Shown here piece by piece: positions 1 through 5,741 of a DNA stretch of 5,741 bases. Source of the stretch: Eggerthellaceae bacterium. GTDB lineage: Bacteria; Actinomycetota; Coriobacteriia; Coriobacteriales; Eggerthellaceae. Each line of letters begins with the position of its first letter. The first letter of the stretch is position 1. The DNA is taken from assembly GCA_017459485.1 (NCBI GenBank), contig JAFUCW010000256.1:1-5741 (forward strand), read 5' to 3'. Under the pieces are notes generated by a model. It saw nothing but the letters and a program-made list of their open reading frames with translations. It did no database searches and was not told the DNA's origin. A program made the translations under genes and the position numbers.

Positions 1-627
1 ATCCTGGGTTACCGTACCACTCGGATCTTCGGGCGTGTTCACAAACAGCCAGTAGCCCTCATCAAGTGTTGCCACCTGGCCAGCCGCAACCGTTGCAGCC
101 TTCGTTGTGTCGTCCACAGCGGCAGCAAGTAGGTTGGCGAAGCTATCGGCGGCCACCCTCGTGCCGTTCGGCAGCGTGTAGACCGATTCGCCCTGGGCGG
201 GATCCGTCAGGGTATCGCCTTCAATGTTCGCCGAAATGTAGTCGGCCGCATCTTGGGCAGTGGTGCCTGTGTACTTATCGGCTCCTGCAACATGCGTAGC
301 ATCTGCAGCTTCGTCCTCTGCGGTCCACTTGCCGGCGTGTGCCTTGATAGCGCCTTCGACAGCAGCCTTCATGGCATTTTTAGCAGCGTCATCAGCGCCA
401 GCCCACTGGATGTCCGTCGCTTCTCCGTTAGCGGCAATATCTGCAGCAAAAATCTGGTACGCGTCGTAGCTTGCTGCAGCATTCCCTTCTTGACTCTTAA
501 TAGTAATCGTACCCGTTTCGGCGAAAGCCGCAGGGACGGCCAGGCACATGGCGAATGCCAGGGCCACCAAAACTGCGAGCAAGTACCTTGCCCGACTTTG
601 TGCTTTTACGTTTCTTGTCGTACTCAT
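1..627 (-). CDS. SpaA/FimA-type fimbrial shaft pilin, N-terminal part (3' end beyond window)
   Basis: Partial gene: 209 codons are open from an ATG at 627-625 to the left edge, with no stop. Residues 1-36 form a clear Sec signal peptide: a basic start (MSTTRNVKAQSRAR), a hydrophobic core (YLLAVLVALAFAMCLAV) and an AFA/ETG cleavage site. The mature part opens with TGTITIKS and then ASYDAYQIFAAD (about 52-63), which resembles the first domain of SpaA/FimA-type pilins. LDEGYWLFV (188-196) matches the family's L-x-x-GYYLV strand. Pilins of this family are polymerised on the cell surface by a class C sortase and stiffened by Lys-Asn isopeptide bonds. The D2 domain, pilin Lys motif and LPXTG signal would lie beyond the edge. 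The start is supported by a strong Shine-Dalgarno, AAAGGTGAG, 8 nt upstream. It is the last gene visible in the operon, and the strong ribosome site fits a highly expressed major subunit (inference). Confidence 0.85.
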   Translation of the reverse strand, partial: MSTTRNVKAQSRARYLLAVLVALAFAMCLAVPAAFAETGTITIKSQEGNAAASYDAYQIFAADIAANGEATDIQWAGADDAAKNAMKAAVEGAIKAHAGKWTAEDEAADATHVAGADKYTGTTAQDAADYISANIEGDTLTDPAQGESVYTLPNGTRVAADSFANLLAAAVDDTTKAATVAAGQVATLDEGYWLFVNTPEDPSGTVTQD

Positions 628-759
628 TTTTCTTCCTCACCTTTCTTTTCTTTTGCCTTTACCTTTGCCTATTTCCCACATCTGTCTCTTTCTGCAGATG
701 AAGGTTCCAAAACCGAATAGCGCTTGTTCGTGCACCCGCATCCCAAGCACCATGCCCGA
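628..759 (-). promoter_or_regulatory. Intergenic leader with strong ribosome binding site for the shaft pilin
   Basis: This 132-bp gap is the only non-coding stretch in the window. Read on the minus strand, its last 35 or so bases are almost pure purine, with AAAGGTGAG (complement of 636-644) placed 8 nt before the ATG at 627. A short inverted repeat, CATCTG (679-684) with CAGATG (695-700) around a 10-base loop, could form a weak hairpin ahead of the purine tract. It is not followed by a T-run, so it is not a convincing intrinsic terminator. I saw no well-spaced -35/-10 pair, so read-through from the upstream pilin gene is the simplest view. The purine-rich, probably unstructured leader could boost translation of the shaft subunit relative to the genes before it (inference). 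Confidence 0.45.
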
Positions 760-2547
760 CTAGCCGCCAGAAGGCCCTTCGTCCTTTCGCTTCTTGCGCG
801 TGGTAGCGAACGCTGCTAGGGTGCCTGCGGCCACTGCAATGCCAACTATCAGAAGGATGTCGGTGAGCGAGTCGCCCGTAAGCACGCCACCGGTGCGTGT
901 CGTGGTCGTCGTGCCCGGCGTGCCCGCACTTGGCGTGTTCTCCTTGGACGCAGGGTTGCCCGACGTGGGAGTTGCGGATGCGGGAGTGTCAGGCGTATTG
1001 TCGCCCGGTGTGCTGGACTTCCCTGACTCGTCGGACTTGCCAGGTTCTTCAGAATGCGGCGTGTTCTGTTTGGGGTCTTCCACTGTCACGTAAGCAACCA
1101 TCCTGGTCGCATCGACGCCGATTACGCGAGCGCCTGCACCTGTGATGGTGGCCGTAAAGCTTTCCAGCGTACCATCATCGGCGATCGGCCCGGGTACGAT
1201 GGTCACCGTTAAAGGAGCCGCCAGAGGATCGTAGCCTTTGGGCGCGGCGACTTCCGTTAGCGTGTAGGAACCCGCCCCCAGACCGTCGAGCACAGCCCGT
1301 CCGTCGGCATTCGTCGTGAAGACGCAGTCGGCGTCGGCCGCGTTCGTCCACGCGCCGCCTGCAGCAAGGTAGTCCCCCGCCTCATTCTGCAACGTGAATT
1401 GCGCTCCCGAAAGCGCAGTGGCAGTACCGGCCTCGACCTTCGCAACGTCGAGCGCGAAGCTGTACATGTGAACAATCGACGGAACGGTGCGGCCTTCCTC
1501 GCCTTGATCCGGCCTGTTCGTGTAGACCAGCTCTACCGAGTTCTCCACCAGTCCGTCGCGCAGCGCTTCTGACGTCACGTTTGCCGTGTACTCCACGATG
1601 ATGCGATCAGTTGCAGCCAGCGTGGGCAGGATGTTCTTGATGTCGTTGGAACCCATGCGCAAGCTGCCGCCGTCCTGCACGACCTCTAGGTCGATTGCCG
1701 TCGTGGTCCCGTCGGCGTGCAGCACTTCCGCCACAACTGTGCCTACGTCGATGGACAGCCCGTTGCCCGGCGTGTCCAGAAACCAGTACGTGTAGGATCT
1801 GTACGCGGAAAGGTCGGAAGGCAGCGTGCCTGTCACACGGAACGAAACCGGCTTGCCCACGCCCAGGGCTGCAGCGCTGCCCCACTCTCCCGTGGAAGGC
1901 TCAAGGACTTCCTTTTTCACGGTGGGCGTGGTGGACTTCTCGGTAACGTTGGCAGGCGCCTGTGCGTCCACCAGCACAGCCAACGGACGAGCAGCGCCCG
2001 AAGCGACTAAATAGTAGCCCTCTGGCAGTGCAGACATCTGCCCGGTCTTGAAGGTGGCTGCAGGGGCTGCGCCCGACGCGTAAATGGCGTCGCGCAACGC
2101 TATAGCGAAAGAAGATTCCGCATCGGCGGCCAGGCGACTGGACAACCATGCTGCAAGCTCTTCTACCTGGGTACTCGGGGCACCGACAGCCTCCCACACA
2201 GACACGGGCACGCAGCCTTGAGTGGTTGCGTTTTGTATCGATCCCTTTTCCACCTGGCCCGCCATCAAACGGTAGGCATGGTAGCTGCGCTCGGTGCCGT
2301 CCGGCGATGCAATGGTCAACTGGCCATCCTGAGCAAACGCAGTCACTGGGGAGAAAGTGCACACCACGCTGGCGATAGCGACACCCACGAGCACAAGCAG
2401 CATCGCGCGCAGAACGTTCGCGCCGCCGCCAAGCAACAGCGCGCTTGGAGCATTGCGCGTACGCTGCGCTCCGAACAGACGGCTTCCATGCCGCGCGCAA
2501 TGCGCTGACAGCATACCCGATGCGTTATGTCCACGTACGTCTAGCAC
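760..2547 (-). CDS. Isopeptide-forming pilin subunit with Pro/Thr/Ser-rich stalk and degenerate sorting signal (probable ancillary or base pilin)
   Basis: 595-residue secreted surface protein. Residues 1-72 are a long signal peptide: the hydrophobic core is about 47-63 and the cleavage site AFA/QDG, preceded by an unusually long 45-residue N-region. Residues 74-200 form the pilin N-domain (SYHAYRLMAG; LPEGYYLVASG at 174-184). Residues 208-345 look like the fimbrial isopeptide D2 domain: Lys211/212 in PTVKKEV, Asp258 in YWFLDTP, Asn336 in VENSVEL. Residues 363-490 hold a SpaA/Cna-B prealbumin-like domain with Lys370 and Glu432 (TLTEVAAPKGY). A Pro/Thr/Ser-rich spacer (492-553) precedes VLTGD (555-559), a hydrophobic segment and RKKRK. 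The spacer is typical of proteins that must cross the cell wall, hence the guess of base or ancillary pilin. The GTG start is chosen because GAAGGA lies 6 nt upstream and it overlaps the previous stop by 7 bp; an ATG at codon 12 (2514-2512) is the alternative, with a poorer ribosome site. Confidence 0.85.
   Translation of the reverse strand: MLDVRGHNASGMLSAHCARHGSRLFGAQRTRNAPSALLLGGGANVLRAMLLVLVGVAIASVVCTFSPVTAFAQDGQLTIASPDGTERSYHAYRLMAGQVEKGSIQNATTQGCVPVSVWEAVGAPSTQVEELAAWLSSRLAADAESSFAIALRDAIYASGAAPAATFKTGQMSALPEGYYLVASGAARPLAVLVDAQAPANVTEKSTTPTVKKEVLEPSTGEWGSAAALGVGKPVSFRVTGTLPSDLSAYRSYTYWFLDTPGNGLSIDVGTVVAEVLHADGTTTAIDLEVVQDGGSLRMGSNDIKNILPTLAATDRIIVEYTANVTSEALRDGLVENSVELVYTNRPDQGEEGRTVPSIVHMYSFALDVAKVEAGTATALSGAQFTLQNEAGDYLAAGGAWTNAADADCVFTTNADGRAVLDGLGAGSYTLTEVAAPKGYDPLAAPLTVTIVPGPIADDGTLESFTATITGAGARVIGVDATRMVAYVTVEDPKQNTPHSEEPGKSDESGKSSTPGDNTPDTPASATPTSGNPASKENTPSAGTPGTTTTTRTGGVLTGDSLTDILLIVGIAVAAGTLAAFATTRKKRKDEGPSGG
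871..885 (-). other. Degenerate LPXTG-like sorting motif (VLTGD) of the 595-residue pilin
   Basis: The C-terminus has the full tripartite layout of a cell-wall sorting signal: a motif, about 20 hydrophobic residues (LTDILLIVGIAVAAGTLAAF) and a basic tail (RKKRKDEGPSGG). Where LPXTG should stand, the sequence reads GVLTGDS. Only the Thr-Gly pair, which sortases cleave, and the commonly following Asp are kept, while Leu and Pro are replaced by Gly and Val. The protein may use a dedicated sortase with relaxed specificity, or may remain membrane-anchored. Confidence 0.6.
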
Positions 2548-2559
2548 TGCACGTCCTTC
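2541..2559 (-). promoter_or_regulatory. Overlapping stop/start junction with ribosome binding site for the 595-residue pilin
   Basis: The upstream adhesin frame ends with TAG at 2543-2541, and the pilin starts with GTG at 2547-2545, so the two frames share 7 bp. GAAGGA (complement of 2554-2559) lies 6 nt before the GTG, inside the last codons of the adhesin. This arrangement implies translational coupling within one mRNA. It also means the extra C-terminal tail of the adhesin supplies the ribosome site of the next gene. Confidence 0.6.
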
Positions 2560-5162
2560 GCTTTAAGCACCTGGCTTTTCGCATCCGATCGAGCGTTTGC
2601 CCTAGCGGCTGCGGCAGCCTCCATTTGAAGGCGACGTCGGCGCACAACAAGCGCCATGCTGCCGATAAGGATTGCCAGCAGCAGGCCAGTTCCAGTAACA
2701 CCTGCCATGCCAGTTGCGGGCATCTTCAAGATGAACTTGTTCACGAAGCCGGAGGCATCCTGGCCGTCGTTGCCGGTGGGCTGGCCCTGCGCATCATAGT
2801 ATTTGACTGCCGTATCCAGATGACCCTTGCCGTCGTCGGTAAAGGTTATCTCGACCTTGTACAGAGCATCGTCGTAGCTGATGTTGTCCTGCAAATCGTT
2901 GTCCTCTGCCACGTAGTAGGTGCGTGTCATGCTGGTTTGCAGGGTGCCCGTGCCGTCGTAGAGGTCGCCCAGATCGAAGCGGACCGCGCCGAACTCGACA
3001 GGGGCGGTGCTGGTCTGAGCCGCCTGGTCGACAGCAGTCGGTGCACCATTGGTAGCACGTGCGACAACCCGCAAATCGTCGTCGAGCAGCATGAAGCCGA
3101 ACTGGCCCTCGCGCAGCGGATTGGCGCTGTGCAGGGTCTTGGTGACGGCGATGACAGCTTCGCCTTGCGCGTTATAGGTGTTTTCGATGCTGGCCGAAGC
3201 GGTTGCCAGGGCCTCGATGGCACCCTCCGCACCGACGCTGCCCGTCTGGGTGAAGCCGTTTCCTGGCGCGTTTTCGACAACCGTGTAGGTAGCGCCGTGC
3301 GGCAAATCCGCGATGCTAAGCACTTCGCCGCCGGCAAGCTCTACGGTAGCCTGGCCGTTCTCGTCGAAGGCGACAGTCCCTTCAGCGCCGTATGGCTCTT
3401 CGTTCAGCTGGGCTTCAAAGGTGCCCGAAATTGGGTTGTCCGCATTGTCGCGCAACGTAACCGTGAAGGTGAAGGTGTTCAGCTGGGCTGCCAGCGGCGT
3501 GGTGTTGACCAAGGTCTTGGCAAGTGTCAGGCCGCCGGGGTTCATGTAGTTCGTGAATACGATGTCGCCCTCGGGGTTGGCGCCCGTCGCAAGCTCGTGG
3601 TAGAGCACGGTCGGGACCAGGCGGCCGTCGCCATTGTCGACCACCAGGATGCGCACCGTGGCTTCTTCGTTGCTGTAGGTTATGGCAGAATCGGTGCCGG
3701 CAACCTCGCTTACCGTGGTGGAGTAAATCCAACCGGTAGGATGCGGGTAGTCGTCCATATCCCGGTTCCAGGAACGATAGGTAGCATCATCGAGGATGAT
3801 GTCGCCCTCGGCTGACGCAGCGGCATCTTCATCGGAAAGCCGCACGACTGGGGTCGCCTTGCCTGCTGCAACATCGGCTGCTATGCCCGCCAAAGTAAAG
3901 GCGATATCGGGGAACAGGATGGGCGCCATGCCTGTTGCGCTGTCTTCGCCCGCATTGGCAGCGTCCAGGCTGCCCGAAGCTGCCGTGGGGTTGGTGACCT
4001 GGAAGGTGAACTGGCCATCTTGTGCGGTGGCGCCCACCAGCTTCTTTTGCGCCTGCACGGCTACCGAACCTTCGGCATCATAGCGGTTGACGAAGGTAGC
4101 CTCATCCGCGTCGGCCGCTTCAGCCACGCCTCCAACGGTGTTACCCGTTGGGGTCTCGCCCGTAGCACTTTCGATGCTCCAACCGGAAGGCAGGTTGGTC
4201 TCGACGATTTCATAGCTTACACCCGGCGGCAGGTTGTCGAACACCACGGTCTGACCGGCCTTCAGCTTAAACGTGACTTCGCCGCTTACCGGCTGCAGCG
4301 GGGTATTGGACACCTTCGTCCATTGCGCGTACAGCGTAACGGTCTGGCCTGGGGCGGCAAGGGACGAGCCCGCTCCAAGTGTCTGGCCGGGCAGATACGC
4401 AGTCGCGCCAGACGCGGATGCATCCTGCGCCGTGGACCATCCGGTAAACACGTAACCATCGCGTTCGAACTTGTTGGCGGCCACGGTGAACGCGCGGCCG
4501 GCCGAAACTTGCTGCTGCCGCACATTCCCCGACGTTGCCCCGTTGCCATCGTAGGCCACGGTGTAGGGCTTGGCAAGATACTGGTAGATGACCGTACGCG
4601 TGCTCCCGGCAGGCATGCTGACCGTCTGCGCCGCCGGCGACGTATAGCCCTCGTACGTGTTAACTGGCGCAACAGTATCGACGTCGGGCATCACGATGGT
4701 CTCGGTCTCTTCGACCAGCTTGCCAGGCAAGGCACCGGTGGTTGGATGTTGCTTGTAATGCTGGACGATCAGATGCGGAACCTGGTCCTCGGCTACCCAC
4801 TGAGCATACAGCGTGGTGACCTTGCCACCCGTCGGCTGATAGGACGTGCCAAGCGGATCATCAGCCCCCGAACCGTCGGGCTCGGTGTTCCAGCCCATGA
4901 GCACATAGCCCGGACGCGCCGCAGTCGTGGACCCGCTATTGGGCAGTGCGAACTCATCGAACACGATGCTGTCGCCTTGAGTGGTGCCCACCAGATCATT
5001 GGTCGCTGTGCCAGTGATCGAACCGCCGTTGGGATCGAGAATCACACGCTCGCGGTCGTTTCTCACATCCCATACCCAGGTATCGGCTTGCTCTTCGGGG
5101 CTGAGGCTGTTCTGAATGTCTGACGGTGAGGCTATCTTGTCGGGTCGCCCTCGCTGCGCCAC
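2541..5162 (-). CDS. Multidomain LPXTG-type surface adhesin, C-terminal part (InlB/MucBP/isopeptide domains), 5' part separated by a frameshift
   Basis: 873 codons from a GTG at 5162, with no signal peptide and no Shine-Dalgarno before that GTG, so the true N-terminus is almost surely the leucine-rich-repeat frame upstream. Domains in order: TWVWD linker (28-32); InlB/Listeria-Bacteroides repeat 1 (38-122, GYVLMGW...TLYAQW); MucBP-like module (128-198, ending VIYQYLAKPY); InlB repeat 2 (199-282, GYVFTGW...TLYAQW); a half isopeptide domain (283-361, Glu321 and Asn359 but no Lys strand); an FctA-like pilin isopeptide-linkage domain (362-540, Lys373, Glu486, Asn538); a Cna-B-like domain (543-663, Lys549, Glu630, Asn661); a second FctA-like domain (665-810, Lys675, Glu753, Asn808). 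Then come MPATG (814-818), a membrane segment (819-840), RRRR (841-844) and an unusually long 29-residue tail. The isopeptide residues are inferred from family patterns. It is probably the wall-linked stalk of a pilus tip adhesin, the first gene of the operon as seen here. Confidence 0.85.
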   Translation of the reverse strand: MAQRGRPDKIASPSDIQNSLSPEEQADTWVWDVRNDRERVILDPNGGSITGTATNDLVGTTQGDSIVFDEFALPNSGSTTAARPGYVLMGWNTEPDGSGADDPLGTSYQPTGGKVTTLYAQWVAEDQVPHLIVQHYKQHPTTGALPGKLVEETETIVMPDVDTVAPVNTYEGYTSPAAQTVSMPAGSTRTVIYQYLAKPYTVAYDGNGATSGNVRQQQVSAGRAFTVAANKFERDGYVFTGWSTAQDASASGATAYLPGQTLGAGSSLAAPGQTVTLYAQWTKVSNTPLQPVSGEVTFKLKAGQTVVFDNLPPGVSYEIVETNLPSGWSIESATGETPTGNTVGGVAEAADADEATFVNRYDAEGSVAVQAQKKLVGATAQDGQFTFQVTNPTAASGSLDAANAGEDSATGMAPILFPDIAFTLAGIAADVAAGKATPVVRLSDEDAAASAEGDIILDDATYRSWNRDMDDYPHPTGWIYSTTVSEVAGTDSAITYSNEEATVRILVVDNGDGRLVPTVLYHELATGANPEGDIVFTNYMNPGGLTLAKTLVNTTPLAAQLNTFTFTVTLRDNADNPISGTFEAQLNEEPYGAEGTVAFDENGQATVELAGGEVLSIADLPHGATYTVVENAPGNGFTQTGSVGAEGAIEALATASASIENTYNAQGEAVIAVTKTLHSANPLREGQFGFMLLDDDLRVVARATNGAPTAVDQAAQTSTAPVEFGAVRFDLGDLYDGTGTLQTSMTRTYYVAEDNDLQDNISYDDALYKVEITFTDDGKGHLDTAVKYYDAQGQPTGNDGQDASGFVNKFILKMPATGMAGVTGTGLLLAILIGSMALVVRRRRLQMEAAAAARANARSDAKSQVLKAKDVQC
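2709..2723 (-). other. MPATG cell-wall sorting motif of the large adhesin
   Basis: MPATG is followed by a hydrophobic stretch (MAGVTGTGLLLAILIGSMAL) and RRRR, a near-canonical sortase signal in which Met replaces the first Leu. It marks the protein for covalent attachment to the pilus tip or peptidoglycan. The tail after the Arg cluster is 29 residues long and Ala-rich, where most sorting signals stop within about ten residues. Confidence 0.8.
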
Positions 5163-5225
5163 CTGAGCGTGGCCAAGTCGATAGGCGAATAGGGGAACAT
5201 GGGCGAAAACGTGCCGGCAAAGAAT
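5132..5225 (-). other. Probable frameshift joining the leucine-rich-repeat frame to the InlB/pilin-domain frame
   Basis: The two frames are both open only between about 5225 (the nearest in-frame stop of the downstream frame is at 5228-5226) and 5132. Domain matching puts the break near the end of this interval. Frame 1 gives WRSEGDPT and the other frame continues IASPSDIQNSLSPEEQ. One extra A in the AA at 5137-5138 (minus strand ACAAGA) would restore a continuous D-P-T-K-I-A-S-P-S reading. No classic slippery heptamer is visible, so mutation or sequencing error is likelier than programmed -1 frameshifting. Confidence 0.7.
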
Positions 5226-5741
5226 TCAGGGCCTATCGTGATCTTCCAGAGCTTATCCTTCCCGTCCCACAAGTCATAAACGGCCGCATAAGGTACATCA
5301 CGTAAGCTTAGGTTACGTATATCAAGCTCTTCAAGATCATTACAGCCGCCGATAAAACTTGAGATAGAAGCTCCTTGACCAGTATGAAGCGTCGATAAAT
5401 CGAGTTTCTTGATAGACCCACAATTTTGAAACGCGTTGTTCAGATTGGAGACGATCGCGTTTTCGGTGCTCGACCCGAACTCGACCGATTCCAGCGCGGA
5501 GCAATTCCGGAATAGCTGGCCCATGTTTGTTACGTTGCTCAAATTGAGCGTCGAGAAGTCGACCGATTTCAGCGCGGCACAATACTGGAATAGCCCTTGC
5601 ATGCTTGTTACGTTGCTCAAATTGAGCGTCGAGAAGTCGACCGATTCCAGCGCGGCACAATACTGGAATAAATATTGCATGCTTGTCACGTTGCTCAAAT
5701 TGAGCGTCGAGAAGTCGACACTCTTTAAATTCTTACAGTAG
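5132..5741 (-). CDS. BspA-like (DUF285) leucine-rich-repeat surface protein, internal fragment; N-terminal part of the split adhesin
   Basis: The frame is open from the right edge (first full codon at 5740) to TAG at 5134-5132, giving 202 codons and no visible start. It consists of repeats of about 26 residues with the pattern L-x-S-V-D-F-S-T-L-N-L-S-N-V-T-x-M, then x-x-L-F-x-x-C. This is characteristic of the BspA/DUF285 surface repeats found in host-binding proteins of oral and gut bacteria. A Cys recurs in each unit (YCKNL, YCAAL twice, NCSAL, NCGSI, GCNDL). After the repeats comes the usual cap (KLWKITIGPEFF) and the beginning of a linker, LRWRSEGDPTR, where the frame stops. In related proteins this linker continues as a W-x-R-x-DG...AGTWVW segment, and exactly that continuation (IASPSDIQ...ADTWVWD) is found in the neighbouring frame. 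I infer one gene broken by a frameshift. The alternative, a genuinely separate secreted repeat protein, would lack any wall anchor. Confidence 0.8.
   Translation of the reverse strand, partial: YCKNLKSVDFSTLNLSNVTSMQYLFQYCAALESVDFSTLNLSNVTSMQGLFQYCAALKSVDFSTLNLSNVTNMGQLFRNCSALESVEFGSSTENAIVSNLNNAFQNCGSIKKLDLSTLHTGQGASISSFIGGCNDLEELDIRNLSLRDVPYAAVYDLWDGKDKLWKITIGPEFFAGTFSPMFPYSPIDLATLRWRSEGDPTR
5463..5741 (-). repeat. 78-bp tandem repeats encoding 26-residue BspA-like units
   Basis: Two full units, 5541-5618 and 5619-5696, match at 72 of 78 positions by my count. A third begins at 5697: its first 23 bases are identical to the others before it diverges. The unit at 5463-5540 is a clearly related but more diverged copy. 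The period is a multiple of three, so unit gain or loss keeps the reading frame. The array reaches the right edge and may continue beyond it. Confidence 0.85.

Noticed and set aside
679..700. Intrinsic terminator between the two pilin genes
   Set aside because: The inverted repeat has only six base pairs around a 10-base loop and is followed by purines rather than a T-run on the transcribed strand.
253..720. 155-codon plus-strand frame over the left pilin and the intergenic gap
   Set aside because: It is opposite a signal-peptide-bearing pilin frame with a strong ribosome site, and its Phe/Ser-rich end merely mirrors the purine-rich leader.
1901..2500. 199-codon minus-strand frame inside the second pilin
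   Set aside because: It is an out-of-phase shadow of the pilin's signal and N-domain region; no export signal or domain is recognisable.
2445..3815. 456-codon open frame on the plus strand
   Set aside because: It lies entirely antisense to the adhesin and the start of the pilin, whose domains are clear. The translation shows no recognisable domain, and long antisense frames are expected in GC-rich coding DNA.
4020..5123. 367-codon open frame on the plus strand
   Set aside because: It is antisense to the InlB/MucBP/isopeptide region, is Arg/Gly/His-rich in a shadow-like way, and has no family resemblance.
5132..5162. Programmed -1 ribosomal frameshifting to join the two adhesin frames
   Set aside because: No X-XXY-YYZ slippery heptamer precedes the TAG and I could not see a strong downstream stem-loop. 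A simple indel explains the join better.
5541..5741. CRISPR-like array
   Set aside because: The 78-bp units are contiguous with no unique spacers and translate in frame to BspA-like repeats.

Overview
The window reads as part of a sortase-assembled pilus operon of a Gram-positive bacterium. All real genes lie on the minus strand, so transcription runs from position 5741 towards position 1. High GC, the set of isopeptide-bonded pilin domains, the sorting signals and the BspA-like (DUF285) leucine-rich repeats together suggest a gut or oral actinomycete of the Coriobacteriia type (Eggerthella/Slackia/Olsenella-like). The taxonomic call is inference; a Clostridia or Bifidobacterium relative is not excluded.

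Layout in order of transcription. (1) 5741-5132: the 3' part of a BspA-like leucine-rich-repeat surface protein, cut by the right edge, with near-identical 78-bp tandem repeats at the edge. (2) 5162-2541: an 873-codon frame with no signal peptide. It carries InlB/Listeria-Bacteroides repeats, a MucBP-like module, several pilin isopeptide domains and an MPATG sorting signal. Domain continuity indicates that (1) and (2) are one large adhesin gene split by a -1 frameshift near 5135-5140. (3) 2547-760: a 595-residue pilin with a long signal peptide, D2 and Cna-B-type isopeptide domains, a Pro/Thr/Ser-rich stalk and a degenerate VLTGD anchor. It overlaps gene 2 by 7 bp. (4) 627-1: the first 209 codons of another secreted pilin, probably the major shaft subunit, cut by the left edge. 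A 132-bp purine-rich leader separates it from gene 3.

Working model (inference): the large repeat protein is the pilus tip adhesin. Gene 3 is an ancillary or base pilin and gene 4 the shaft pilin, and a class C sortase would be expected beyond the left edge. Gene order, co-orientation and overlap support a single transcript. No RNA genes, insertion sequences, CRISPR arrays or convincing promoters or terminators were seen. The most unusual points are the split adhesin, a half-deleted isopeptide domain in it, the degenerate anchor of the second pilin, and the expandable tandem repeat array.
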